64,000 bases of DNA from Daphnia pulex (taxonomy: Eukaryota; Arthropoda; Branchiopoda; Diplostraca; Daphniidae), in the NCBI RefSeq assembly GCF_021134715.1, contig NC_060021.1, forward strand, positions 310,001 to 374,000, given 5' to 3'. Below, one piece after another: positions 1 to 10,628 of the stretch (position 1 is its first letter; every line of letters begins with the position of its first letter). The notes under the pieces are model-generated. The model was given only the letters and a program-made list of their open reading frames with translations, made no database searches and was not told where the DNA came from. The translations under genes were made by a program, and so were the position numbers.

Positions 1-605
1 CGGGTTTCGTGCAAATTTTATTTGTATTTTTATCTTGAATGTGGTAGGGGGGCTCAGTGTAACTTGTTGAGATGACAATCAATAATTAGATACGTAAATA
101 ATCCCATTCATTTTTGATTTGTTTGTTTAATCAGGATCAGGAGAGCTGGAAAGGGGTCGATTGTTTTTTCTATCGATATCTTATTTAGAAAATGAAAGTG
201 TCGTCTGCTTTCAATTTGTTGAAAGTTTCAGTGATTCATTTTTTAAGTTTTGGAGAAAAGTCAGAAGACTTAAGAGAGATGAAGTATGATTTCAAAGCAA
301 TTGAAACGATATGTGGCTGCACGAAAAATAGCAGTTCACATCAAATTTAAAAAAAATGTGTTCGTCGAGTAAACTTTGTGTCGTGGCTCTTTAATAGAAT
401 CGCCTAAATCACACTCCATGCTTTTTAGCGGGTAAATAAGATAAAGTTTACATAAAAGAATGTTCATGGGAGCTTAAGTAAAACAGTTAAGCCTGTTACA
501 AAGTTGAGAAATGTATTTCCTGTGACTAGCCTTTAACTGCATTTAACTAGCATTCGTGATGTAAGCCTTCTGTCAATGCATGGCAGTTTGTTCACACTGT
601 CTAAC

Positions 606-750
606 CTTTTTCTTTGTGCAGATTTGAGTACTGAACCATGCACAGCCATCGTGACAACAAGATATTCCAGTTTTGCTTCTGCTGGATCTGTCATCTCAGC
701 AACAACCTCAGCATCATCATTTGGGTAAATAATTTTCAATACTTTTATTC
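606..750 (-). CDS. Conserved possible internal exon, unknown protein (unit A)
   Basis: On the minus strand a CACAG acceptor is followed by an open frame reading IKVLKIIYPNDDAEVV, which ends at an AAAAAG/GTTAGA donor. The frame stays open past the donor to a stop at 533. No ATG opens the exon, so it would be internal. The same exon occurs in four copies in this window with lengths 145, 145, 148 and 139 bases, so every indel is a multiple of three. That suggests coding constraint. I do not recognise the protein, and the partner exons were not found. Confidence 0.45.
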
Positions 751-2418
751 CTGTGACTTGCCAGTTAATGTTTCATTTTCAACTTTGCCTTACTTGTTGT
801 CCAAATATTTTTCGTGACTAAATTTTTATTTATTTAGATAAACAGCATCCCTGTTGATTGGAGATTCTAACCATGGCCGAGCTACGTATCTCTTCCTTCG
901 TCTCCCTTTCTTAAAATGTCCTCATGTACACTTCATGTGAATGTGGGTGTATTCACGAGGACTCCCTTTTCTCCCTATCCCGCCTGGTGGACTCAACTTT
1001 TCAGCGGATGGATGGATCACTTGTGGAAGGATACCTGGCTGAATTTCCAAAGTTCAAAAGTAGGAAAAACATTTATCTCTATTCCTCTTTCTGGCTTGAG
1101 GCTTGAGTGGGCGTTGATTATGAATCGTAACCGAGTACGATTATTTCTGATCTATATGCGGTTATTGACTGGAACTGTTATCTCTTGCCGTTTTCGTCGA
1201 CTTGTTCTGGGTTCATTAAATAGCTCATAGTACGACAACAGATCAGGCTTGTTTTTTCCAAAATATTTCAAACTTGAATTCAATCAAAGTTCAACTAGGA
1301 GATTTTATTGAGCGAGAGGGGGACCTGCCGCCACACTGCGTTCAACTCCTTGTTTACAGATGCTGGTCGGTCATTGTCGGTTTACCGGTTTTGATTGCAG
1401 TTACTTTTTTTCGGTTCATCTTTCCGGGAAAGGAGAATAGAACAAATGAACATTGTACTGCGCACACGTTGATTGTTTGCGCTGCAATCGATCGGTCGTT
1501 AGTTTTTTCGTTTGAACAGGAAAGAGATGAGACACAAATATCTACAGCACAATTTGGGACCATCGTGATGGGACTTTTGGTGCCATTATGGTACGGTACG
1601 GATCATCCACACTAGACTTTTTCTTTCTTTTTTTTCCCGTTTTTTTCGGGAAAGAATAAAAGGGTACCGTGAATTTTTGATTCTTTTTTTTTTTCTCTGT
1701 GTGTGTGTGTGTACTGAAATACCGGTTTTTTATTTTGGCGGCGTGTTGCTTTTGTGGCGTCCTGTTTTTCCCTGCGTTTCTTTCATTTCTCTCCTCCATT
1801 CTCGCTGTTCCATCAAAGGATGTGATGATGATGACTTGTCGACTGATGAATGATGATCGAGTGGCTAAGCATTACAGGGTCACGAGCTCATCGGTTGGGC
1901 TTCTGGAACTTGCTGGCCGACATTTAAAAAAAATGAGAAATAACAGCTGTTTTCTTATTTTTATTTTTTACCCCTCTGGCGGTGTATATACCAATATGCA
2001 CGGAAGATTATATGCTTTTATAAAATGTTGACGGTATGGCATCTGTTGTTTTAGCTGCTGCCAGTTGCTCTGATTCGATTACGTATTAGGCGGGGGGGTC
2101 CTGTATATTTCACTTTTGCCTTGTATAACTTAATGAGAATAGATTGCCTTTTACCACCCAACGAATACGGTACCTGCTATAGACCTGATCAGTCTGATGC
2201 CACGAAACGGCAATCATGAAAGGCCATGGCTTGATATGAAGATGCCGTACTCATTAAAGCAGCCGGCCAGCCGGTATAAAGGAAAGGTAGGTAATGGAGA
2301 GTGGGGGTTAAAATTGTTTAAAATTTGAAGTTTCAAAGCTAGAAAAGAGAAAAAAGGTATAAATAGTAGAAAAGAAATTGGGTCGGAATTACTAACACGT
2401 TCACCCAACAAAACTTAA
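751..2418. other. Gene-poor stretch of unit A
   Basis: No gene could be supported. A 60-codon frame at 924-1106 (plus), opening with MYTSCECGCIHED, recurs in the other copies, but its length and surrounding frame change with indels. The stretch also has poly-T tracts, a short GT run near 1700-1712 and a TATAAA near 2275. The matching stretch in unit B is 11851-13518. Confidence 0.5.
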
Positions 2419-2681
2419 TAATTCGACACCAATTATTCGACGCTTCAACAACAAGCAAAGCAACTACATTTCCGCAATGGTGTGAAAATATTTCGACAAC
2501 GGATGTAGCGTACAAATACTTTGACCTAACCTAACTTAAACTTAACTTAACTAACTTAACCTAATCTTAAAAAGAATTGTCAAAGTACTTTTGCTACACT
2601 GTGTCGACGTATTTTGTCACCAGTCGAAATGCAGTTGCCTTATAATGTTGAAGGTAACATCAAATGGAAGGTGTCGAATTA
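2419..2681. mobile_element. Foldback MITE with a CCTAA/CTTAA-rich core (unit A)
   Basis: The element starts with taattcgacacc and ends with its reverse complement ggtgtcgaatta. Inner segments also pair imperfectly, for example gcaactacatttc with the complement of gaaatgcagttgc, and gtagcg..tactttgac with gtcaaagta..gctac. It could fold into one long hairpin. The loop, about 2521-2570, is a degenerate run of CCTAA, CTTAA and ACTTAA units. There is no coding capacity. A target duplication could not be fixed with confidence. Confidence 0.7.
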
Positions 2682-2826
2682 AAGTTTGGTCGGATGAAAC
2701 TTGCAATATCTGACCCAATTATGAAAGAAGATGATGAAAAAGATAAAAAGAAATGATGAAGGAAAAGTATTAATGGGTAGAAAAAGAATAAGAAAGAAAG
2801 AATACACGGGTCATCAATTTTCTCAT

Positions 2827-2915
2827 CTTCCGGTCATCCACCCGTCCTGTCTACTTCCGGTCATCCACCTGTCCTGTCTACTTCCGGTCATTCACCTGTC
2901 CTGTCTAATTCCGGT
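2827..2915. repeat. 27-base minisatellite, three copies (unit A)
   Basis: Three consecutive 27-base units, each opening with CTTCCGGTCATCCACC and ending GTCCTGTCTA, are followed by a partial fourth. The reading frame through them (a repeated LPVIHLSCL) is a by-product of the period being divisible by three. Confidence 0.9.
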
Positions 2916-3207
2916 TTCCACCTTCCCTTCATTTCTCAGATCCTCAATTCTCTTTTCTTTCAGTTCCTTCCCATCCACTCTCGATCTCAACTTCCTCATC
3001 TCTTCTTCTCTTGGCTCCTGGTCCAATCCGCCCTCTCTCCGCCCACCCTCTACCTACTCTCCTCCCATCCGGTACCCAACTGGACGAAACCTAAAAGTTT
3101 ACCCTGAAATCAATCGAACAATGGCCCTGTAGATTTGTACTGCCGACGCGTGTAACGACCATCTGGGTATCAGATCGGTATCAGATTCTCCACTGTTGGA
3201 GCAGTCG

Positions 3208-6200
3208 TCATTTCGCCTTCCTTGTGAGCTTTTGCCTTTTGACCTCTGCCGGTCTATGAATCTCCACCTCAAGACAAGCGTCGCCCACCCGATTTTTGGA
3301 CTTGTCGTACAGTTGCAGCTGAGTGAGGCCTTCGTCACAGGTGGACATTCTAAGTTTAACGAAGCCGACCGTGGACTTCCTTAAACCAAAATTCGACAAC
3401 TTTTTTACTTTGGCGATCAATTTAAACCTATACTGATATCTAGTCTTTATGATATAATCTTCGTTCCATTCCGGCTGGCTACCACGGATGGTTTCGGTTT
3501 TTATTTTCTTGAACAGGGTGGGGAACAGGCCGTGCCATTCCTCGACCCGTATGGAAACGTAATATTCGTCTGAATCCTTTGCATCCGGAAAGTTGACTCC
3601 TCTCACAACTTTGATTTGGAAATTCTTAGGTGCTGTCCGGTTTCCTTCCTCGCAATCAGGATGGCCGCATACTGATTGCTTTGGTGCTGCTTCCGGTTTC
3701 TCATCCGTTGCCCGATTCTGTAGAAGCTGAGATTTTTCGCGATTTGGGGGCAATACGTGTAGGTCTTTTGTTATATGACCAAATTGATTATCAGTGGTAT
3801 TGGATTGAGCCTTTGATGGCTGTTCCTCAACTTGTTCACTTTCCTCAGGTATAATCGTCTCTTCGGCTATTTCAAGTAGATCAGTTTCACCCAGCATCGG
3901 AGTGTCCTTGTGTTCAGAAACGATCTCTGGTCTTGAAATAACTTCCGTCAGCGGGTACTTTATCTTTATCTCCAGCTCAACACAAGATTTACCCACTGGA
4001 TTGTCAGACTCGTCGTAGAGTTGCAGCGTATTGACTTGATTTTTCATCAAGTTGGACACTTTAAATACGGCGGAACCGACCGTGGACGTTTTCAAACCCA
4101 ATATCGACTTTTTCAGTTTAATTGTGAACATCCAATTTTCCGGATACTGAGTATGAGCGATGATCATTTTTTTATTCCACTGTGGCTGGCTGCCGTGGAT
4201 GGTTTTAGTTCTGAATTTCCTGGACTGGACGTGTCTCAAACCGAACCATGATTCGGTTGCCTCGGCACGCAACGAAACGTAATAATTGTCCTTCGCTTCC
4301 GGAAGGTTTACTCCACCGATAACTCTGATTTTGATCTCCTTATAAGGGTTCCGGGGTTCGCAATCGCACTTTCCGGGATGCCAATCAGACTTTTCGGGAT
4401 TTGGGGGCGATGCGTGTGGGTCTTTTGGTACATGGCGGGGCTGATTGTCCTTCTTGTTGAACAAATTAGATTTTTCGGAATTTGAGGGCAGTACCTGTCG
4501 ATCTCCAGGCTTATTTCGGAATTGATTATCAGCGCTCTTATTGGATTTAGCTTTTGATGGCTGTTCCTCAACTTGTTCACTTTTCTCAGGTATAATTGTC
4601 TCTTTGGCGATTTCAAGTAGTTTAGTTTCAACCACCGGATCTTCGTTTGTCACATTTCCGGTGTCGTCAATCGTCTGCTGCAAATTATCGGACAGACTCT
4701 CCGGTTCCGGCCTTTTCTCGTCTATTTCAAATCGTTCGTTAGACGAAGGTATTTCAGCCGAAGTCTCCTTGGGTTTAGAAACGATAACTGGGCTTGGAAT
4801 GACTACCGGCAGCAGGTACTCGATCTCCACTTCAAGACAAGCTTTGCCCACTGGATTGTAAGACTTGTCGTACAGTTGCAGCTTATTAAGGCCGTCGTCC
4901 AAGCTGGATAAGTCAAGTTTAACGAATCCGACCGTGGACGTCTTCAAACCCAATATCGACGACTTTTTTACTTTGATGGTCATTCGACACTCTTCCGGAT
5001 TATGAGTCTTGATGGTAAAGTCTTTGTTCCATTCCGGCTGGCTACCGCGGATGGTTTTAGTTTTAATTTTATTGTCCTGGACGCGGTTCATGCTGCGGCA
5101 TTGCTCGACCCGCATGGAAACGTAATATTGGTCAGAATCCTTTGCTTTCGGAAGGTTATCTCCTCTCAGAAATCTGATTTTGAAATGCTTCAAAGGCTTC
5201 TGGTTTCCTTCCTCGCAAACAGGCAGCGGCTGTGGTACTTCCCGTTTCTCATCCATTGCCCCATTCTGTTTCTGTGGAAGTTGAGATTTTTCGGAATTTG
5301 AGGGCAGTACCTGTCGATCTCCAGGCTTATTTCGGAATTGATTATCAGCGCTCTTATTGGATTTAGCCTTCGATGGTTGTTCCTCAACTTGTTCAATTTC
5401 CTCAGGTATAATCGTCTCTTCGGCGATTTCAAGCAGTCTAGTTTCAACCACCGGATCTTCTTTTGTCACATTTCTGGTGTCGTCAATCGTCTGCTGCAAA
5501 TTCTCGTTCAAACTCTCCGGTTCCGGCCTTTTCTCGTCCGTTTCAAATTGTTCGTTAGACGCAGGTTCTACAGCTTCAGGCGTGTCCTTGGGCTTAGAAA
5601 CGATCTCTGGGCTGGGTTCTTCCGGTTTCTCATCCATTGTCTGATCATTAAGAAGTTCTGGTTTTTCAGGAATTTGGGACTGCACCTGTGGATCTCCATA
5701 ATTATCACGGAATTGAGCCTTTGATGGCTGTTCCTCAACTTGTTCACTTTCCTCTAATATCGTCTCTTTGGCTTTTTCAAGTAATTCAGTGTCACCTACC
5801 GCATCTTCATTAGTCACATTTTTGCCGTCGTCTATCGTCTGCTGCAAATTCTCGGTCGGATTCTTCGGTTCAGGATTTTTCTCATCCGTTTCAAGTTCAT
5901 GTTCATTAGACGGAGGTACTTCAGCGGGAGTCTCCTTGGGTTCAGAAACGATCTTTGAGCTGGGAATGACTTCTGGCAGGTAGTCGATCTTGTACTCAAC
6001 CTCAAGACAAGCATGTCCCACTGGAGAATAACAGTCGTACAGTTTCAGCCTATTGATTTCATTGACTTTCAATTGGGATACGCAAATAACGAATGAAAAG
6101 ACCGTGATTGACGTCTTCAAACCCCATTTCGACAACTTTTTGAGTTTAATGACCAACACCCACTTTTCCGGATTTCGAGTCTTGATGGTAAAGTTTTGAT

Positions 6201-8136
6201 TCCACTGTGGCTGGCTACCGCGGATGATTTTGGTTTTGATTTTCTTGAATTGGACGCGGTTCATGCCGTGCCATTCCTCTAACCGCATGGAAACGTAGTA
6301 GTACTTGTCAGAATCCTTTGCTTCCGGAAAGTTTACTCCTCTCACAACTTTGATTTGGAAATGCTTGGGCGTCCTTTTTCCTTGCTTGCAATCACGCAGC
6401 GGCTCTGGTGCTTCCGCTTTCTCATCCATTGCCCCATTCTGTTTCTGTGGAAGTTGAGATTTTTCGGGATTTGAAGGTAATGCGTGTGAGTCTTTTGGTA
6501 CTTGGCGGGGCTGATTATCAGTGGTCTTGGATTGAGCCTTTGATGGCTGTTTCTCAACTTGTTCACTTTCCGCAGGTACAATCGTCTCTTCGGCCATTTC
6601 AAGTAGTTCAGTTTCACCTAGCACCGGATCTTTGTTAGACATATTTTTTCCGTCGTCAATAGTCTTCTGCAAATTCTCGTTCAGACTCTTCGGTTCCGGC
6701 TTTTTCTCGTCCGTTTCAAGTTGTTCGTTAGACGGAGGTACTTCAGCCCGAGTTACCTTGGGTTTAGAAACGATCTCTGGGCTGGGTTCTTCCGGTTTCT
6801 CATCCAATGTCTGATCATTTAGAAGTTCAGGTTTTTCAGGAATTTGGGACTGTACCTGTGGATTTTCAGGCTTATGAAGGAATTGATTATCAGTGCTCTT
6901 ATTGGATTGAGCCTTTGATGACTGTTCTTCAACTTGTTCACTTTCCTCATTTATAATCGTCTCTTCGGTGATTTCAGTTAGTTCAGTTTTACCCAGCACC
7001 GGATCTTTGTTAGACATATTTTCGATATCGTCAATGATCTCGGGCAAACTCTCCGGTTTCGGCTTTTTCTCGTCCATTTCAAGTTGTTGGTTGGATGGAC
7101 GTTCTTCAACCGGAATGTCTTTGGGTTTAGAAACTGGCTCTTCTGGCGCTTCCAGTTCCTGATTCTCGGCTTGCATTTCGTTGGATAAACTCTCGGTGGC
7201 GTAAATAGCTTCCCGTGTTTGAAAGTTGAGACTCTTCGGGTTGTTTTGGAGCATTTCAAATTGTTCTTTCACCAGCTCATTTGGTTTTTCGACTTTAATG
7301 CCGACTTCCTCGCCATTCCTCGGGGTCAGACTACTCATTTGATCTCCCAGTTGCTCGATTGTGTCGGTCTGGTTGTTAAGGGATGCTCGTAGTTCTTCCA
7401 CTTCCGCCTTACTGGATAGAAGAAGACGATTGGTATCTTCCATTTTTCGCCTCAATTGTGAATCGTTTTCGGCCAAACTGCGATTTTTCCTTTCAAGTTC
7501 AGAAATGGTTCTACTCTTTAACTCAAGCTCACGTGTAGCCACGGCCAACTCGCGCGTGTCTAATTGTTGTTCGGCAAGGCAAACGCGGAGATTTTCCAAT
7601 TCCGCCCGACTGGATGCGATAAGGTTATCCTTGTCTTTTATTTCTCGCCTTAGCTGCGAATGCTCATTTGTCAAGCGGAGATTTATCTCTTTTATGTCAG
7701 AAATTTCTCGTTTATTTTCTTCGAGTTCGCTCTTGGTAGTTGCCAACTCGTCGTGTACGTTCTGAAACATTTGCAGCTTTGATGAGGAGTCTGTCAGTTT
7801 GGATTGAAGCAGACTCAACTCATTCTCCAAGCGTTCATTTTCCAATACAGTCTGGTTTTTATCATCGTCTTTCGCCATCAAAGGAAGACAACTTTGTTGG
7901 TTCAAGTCATCTCCGCTGGGAGTCGAAAGACCTTTGTCAATTGCAAGTTTGGTTGCGCATAAAACGTCAGGTTCAATCATCTTCAGGTTAACAGCCGAAA
8001 GCCGAGTTTGTGATTCGGTCGATCGACTGAATAAATCCATCAAGTTGCAATCTCTGCCTATATCCCAGCAGACATAAGCAAAAAGCAAAGCCAATATAGT
8101 GACTGCCAAAATGTCTATAACGATCATTTTCACCAC
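3208..8136 (-). CDS. Large single-exon membrane-anchored coiled-coil protein with four C2-like domains (unit A)
   Basis: An uninterrupted 1642-codon frame. A hydrophobic segment at residues 4-24 (MIVIDILAVTILALLFAYVC) probably anchors the protein. Residues about 95-270 are a Leu/Glu/Lys-rich heptad coiled coil. The rest alternates long acidic Pro/Glu/Ser linkers, built of repeated blocks such as PSNEQLETDEKKPEPESL and SEQVEEQPSKAQS, with four C2-like domains at about 590-717, 983-1107, 1266-1392 and 1503-1628. Each domain has the C2 pattern: KVVRGVNFPEAKDSD near the first loop, GSQPEWNxxF in the middle and LQLYDxxxxPVGxACLEVEI at the end. The Asp-x-Asp pair usual in the third calcium loop is replaced by Lys/Ser/Gly, so calcium binding is doubtful. 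I do not recognise the family. A membrane-tethered scaffold is an inference. The start is supported by a TATA box about 60 bases upstream. Confidence 0.88.
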   Translation of the reverse strand: MVKMIVIDILAVTILALLFAYVCWDIGRDCNLMDLFSRSTESQTRLSAVNLKMIEPDVLCATKLAIDKGLSTPSGDDLNQQSCLPLMAKDDDKNQTVLENERLENELSLLQSKLTDSSSKLQMFQNVHDELATTKSELEENKREISDIKEINLRLTNEHSQLRREIKDKDNLIASSRAELENLRVCLAEQQLDTRELAVATRELELKSRTISELERKNRSLAENDSQLRRKMEDTNRLLLSSKAEVEELRASLNNQTDTIEQLGDQMSSLTPRNGEEVGIKVEKPNELVKEQFEMLQNNPKSLNFQTREAIYATESLSNEMQAENQELEAPEEPVSKPKDIPVEERPSNQQLEMDEKKPKPESLPEIIDDIENMSNKDPVLGKTELTEITEETIINEESEQVEEQSSKAQSNKSTDNQFLHKPENPQVQSQIPEKPELLNDQTLDEKPEEPSPEIVSKPKVTRAEVPPSNEQLETDEKKPEPKSLNENLQKTIDDGKNMSNKDPVLGETELLEMAEETIVPAESEQVEKQPSKAQSKTTDNQPRQVPKDSHALPSNPEKSQLPQKQNGAMDEKAEAPEPLRDCKQGKRTPKHFQIKVVRGVNFPEAKDSDKYYYVSMRLEEWHGMNRVQFKKIKTKIIRGSQPQWNQNFTIKTRNPEKWVLVIKLKKLSKWGLKTSITVFSFVICVSQLKVNEINRLKLYDCYSPVGHACLEVEYKIDYLPEVIPSSKIVSEPKETPAEVPPSNEHELETDEKNPEPKNPTENLQQTIDDGKNVTNEDAVGDTELLEKAKETILEESEQVEEQPSKAQFRDNYGDPQVQSQIPEKPELLNDQTMDEKPEEPSPEIVSKPKDTPEAVEPASNEQFETDEKRPEPESLNENLQQTIDDTRNVTKEDPVVETRLLEIAEETIIPEEIEQVEEQPSKAKSNKSADNQFRNKPGDRQVLPSNSEKSQLPQKQNGAMDEKREVPQPLPVCEEGNQKPLKHFKIRFLRGDNLPKAKDSDQYYVSMRVEQCRSMNRVQDNKIKTKTIRGSQPEWNKDFTIKTHNPEECRMTIKVKKSSILGLKTSTVGFVKLDLSSLDDGLNKLQLYDKSYNPVGKACLEVEIEYLLPVVIPSPVIVSKPKETSAEIPSSNERFEIDEKRPEPESLSDNLQQTIDDTGNVTNEDPVVETKLLEIAKETIIPEKSEQVEEQPSKAKSNKSADNQFRNKPGDRQVLPSNSEKSNLFNKKDNQPRHVPKDPHASPPNPEKSDWHPGKCDCEPRNPYKEIKIRVIGGVNLPEAKDNYYVSLRAEATESWFGLRHVQSRKFRTKTIHGSQPQWNKKMIIAHTQYPENWMFTIKLKKSILGLKTSTVGSAVFKVSNLMKNQVNTLQLYDESDNPVGKSCVELEIKIKYPLTEVISRPEIVSEHKDTPMLGETDLLEIAEETIIPEESEQVEEQPSKAQSNTTDNQFGHITKDLHVLPPNREKSQLLQNRATDEKPEAAPKQSVCGHPDCEEGNRTAPKNFQIKVVRGVNFPDAKDSDEYYVSIRVEEWHGLFPTLFKKIKTETIRGSQPEWNEDYIIKTRYQYRFKLIAKVKKLSNFGLRKSTVGFVKLRMSTCDEGLTQLQLYDKSKNRVGDACLEVEIHRPAEVKRQKLTRKAK

Positions 8137-8164
8137 TGGTAGTTAGGGTGTTTGCAATTGAAAA

Positions 8165-8203
8165 CTGCTGTGTCTGCTATTGCTGTTGGGGTTGCCTATA
8201 TAG
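8165..8203 (-). promoter_or_regulatory. TATA box and initiator of the large C2 gene (unit A)
   Basis: On the minus strand TATATAGGC lies at about 8195-8203, and an initiator-like GCAGTTTT lies about 30 bases downstream near 8165. This puts the likely transcription start a little under 30 bases before the start codon at 8136. Position and spacing fit a metazoan core promoter. Confidence 0.6.
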
Positions 8204-9043
8204 ACTTGCCAGGGGAATCCCTTTTCGCACTGTCTATTTCCACTGTTTTTATCAGATTTCTAATTACGAAAATGGTTTTTAACTTTTCGTATTGAATTGT
8301 ATTCATACAGTAAGGGCTAACGCACATTGTTCAATTAGTTTAAAATGTATTGCAATTCATTTTAATCTTTTAATTGGATTTTGAAATGAAAGTTTTCGGA
8401 ATTCCGGTTGGGATTCAAATGTTGCCGGTCTGGACATGTCTGGGAAACGACAGGGCGCCCGTAGCGGTAAGTCCACCAACTAAGAAGAATAAAAGTTAAA
8501 GGAATCATTTTTCATTGAATTGAGATTCTACACGGCAATTATTTTGTTTCTAGTTGGGTTTGCCCTAAAAAACCGATAACGAAATGATAAATGAAGTTAC
8601 ATGAATACATGACCCCAAGAAGTCGTTAATTTAATCGTCTGCGTGTTGTCTAGCCTAATGGAAGTGTGTAACGAGGTAGGCCTAAGCCGTGTTAAGCTCG
8701 TTAGGGCGTTAAGATCGTTCAGGTTATATTTTAAGAATTCAAATTTCAGTTACTCCATACTCCACTCGATGAGAGACGACGTGAAACTTTTGATACCATA
8801 TCTGACCAAATATTGTTTGACAACCGTTTTCCCGTAAACTAAAATCAGTAACAAAACTCGTTAACGTTAATCACTTTTTCTTTTAATTGGTTTATTTCGA
8901 GATCTTTTTGGTGTTTGTTTTATAATGGAAATAATTGGACATTATCATGAAAAAAGTACCTTCCGTATAATCAATGAATATTGCAAAAGTTGCCGGGAAT
9001 ATGCGTGTTAGTTGCTTCTTTGTTCCCTTTATCGAATTCAAGT
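8204..9043. other. Intergenic stretch between the two C2 genes (unit A)
   Basis: No gene is supported. The part nearest the small gene is its 3' flank, with AATAAA on the minus strand near 8897. A splice-like 'gtaag' near 8467 has no partner. Unit B has the same stretch at 19304-20100. Confidence 0.5.
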
Positions 9044-9607
9044 TCAAGACGAATTCAAGATCTCCACCTCAAGATAAGCTTTGCCGATAGGATAGAAATT
9101 GTTTTTGAACAGTTGCAGTTTATAGACTTGATTTACTTCCAAGGCGGAGACGTAAATTCTGACGGAGCCGACCGTGGACGTCTTCAAACCCAATTTCGAT
9201 GACTTTTTCAGTTTAATTGTTATTAGGCACGCTTCCGGATTGAGAGTCTTGATGGGAAAGTCTTGATTCCATTCCGGCTGGCTGCCGCGGATCGTTTTGG
9301 TTTTGCTGACTTTCTTGTTGTTCTTGTCCTGTTCGCGAATCTTGCCGTCCCATTCCTGGACCCGCGTGGAAACTGAAAGGTAATATTTGTCAGAATCCTT
9401 TTCCTTGGCTTCTGGAAGGTTTACTCCTCTCAGAACTCTGACATTGAAATACTTTGGTGTCTGGTCTCCTTCCTCGCATTCAGACTTTTCGGGATTTGGG
9501 GGCAATGAATGGGGATCTCCACGATTATCACGATATTGATCTTTTTGTAGAAGTGACCACGGATAGAGGAGTTCTTGTGGAATTTTCTCATCCGATAGAT
9601 TAGCCAT
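9044..9607 (-). CDS. Small single-C2-domain protein (unit A)
   Basis: A 187-residue single-exon frame starting MANLSDEKIPQELL. A short charged N-terminus is followed by one C2-like domain from about residue 52 to the end (FNVRVLRGVNLPEAKEKDSD ... GSQPEWNQDF ... VYKLQLF ... YLEVEI). The domain is closely related to those of the large protein, including the GLKTSTVG loop in place of the third calcium-binding loop. No signal peptide or membrane segment is visible, so it is probably cytosolic. It sits about 0.9 kb upstream of the large gene on the same strand, with its own TATA box, so it is a separate transcription unit. Function unknown; it could partner the large membrane-bound form. Confidence 0.85.
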   Translation of the reverse strand: MANLSDEKIPQELLYPWSLLQKDQYRDNRGDPHSLPPNPEKSECEEGDQTPKYFNVRVLRGVNLPEAKEKDSDKYYLSVSTRVQEWDGKIREQDKNNKKVSKTKTIRGSQPEWNQDFPIKTLNPEACLITIKLKKSSKLGLKTSTVGSVRIYVSALEVNQVYKLQLFKNNFYPIGKAYLEVEILNSS

Positions 9608-9671
9608 GGCTACTTCTTCAGTTAATTTTATTCGTCAAGCCTTGAAAATGGAAATCACAGACTAAAAGACG

Positions 9672-9706
9672 ATATAACTGCAGACCAACTGTCAACCCCC
9701 TTTATA
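9672..9706 (-). promoter_or_regulatory. TATA box and initiator of the small C2 gene (unit A)
   Basis: TATAAAG at 9700-9706 on the minus strand is followed about 28 bases downstream by an initiator-like TGCAGTTA. The leader to the start codon is about 70 bases. Confidence 0.65.
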
Positions 9707-10628
9707 CCTTCGGAACAGATTGTTGACGCGGCAGCTATTGGAAATTCACTTTTTGTTAGGCATTTCATAATTTAGAATTGCCAAATCTTGTTATTTTGAT
9801 TGAATTCCATCTTTTTTTATATTTCGAAAAATGTTCAAAAAGAAATTTCGGTTTAATTCTATTATCTTTTTTTTACGTTGATTTGAATGTAGATGATGGG
9901 CCAAGACTTGGGTTAGATTGTAGAGGTTGCGAAATCAAGGTTGCGAAATATTATTTCAAAAATGGTTCATAGATGGCTGCTCGAAAAATATCAACTTTCA
10001 TGAAAATTAATTAATTAAAAATTAAGCCTCTTACCTCATAGTTCGATAAACTATGTTATTCCCCGTATGAAGCTTAATTTTCAATAATCTTTATAACCAA
10101 ATCTCTGCAAATAGAAATTGTGAGTTCATGTTTGGATGTCAGAACTAGAAAAATTGTGAATTAAGATGGAGCAAAGGCAAACTACTCATCAATTGTGTCT
10201 CCTTTTAATTAATTAATTGGCTCACTAAATTTCCTCCTGCAGGCCTACCACAAACAACAAAGTGCTGCTGTTGAATTCAATGCAAGAGGGCTGACTTGAA
10301 ATGCTGTGCAACTGTCGTCAACAGCTTTTTCGACTCTTTGTGGCAACCCAACTTGGGTAAGCCAAAATGTTGGAATCATTTTGTTTTTAGTATCTCCAAA
10401 GATTTTGTATCTGCTAGCGAATTTCATTAAACCTTTTAAAATATCTTAAAATGTAAGCTAATTGTTTGCTTATATAATGACAATAGTTTAGTTGGGAATC
10501 AGGGATGAAATTAGCAGCTCTATTTCGATGGCCATTTTGGCATCGACTCGAGCCTTCATTCTTCTCGGGACTCCCTGAACAAATTGACATCGCAAATCAG
10601 CATCGCAAATTGCCAAGTCGGCCGCCGG

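Noticed and set aside
916-1230. 104-codon plus-strand frame repeated in units A and B, and related frames in C and the right arm
   Set aside because: Across the diverged copies the frame changes by non-triplet indels and gains or loses stops, so coding constraint is not supported.
2521-2571. Possible interstitial telomere array
   Set aside because: The CCTAA-like units are few and irregular and sit in the loop of a foldback element, so this is not a telomere tract.
2731-3132. 133-codon plus-strand frame through the 27-base minisatellite
   Set aside because: It is produced by a tandem repeat with a period divisible by three and by pyrimidine-rich flanks; no domain or promoter supports it.
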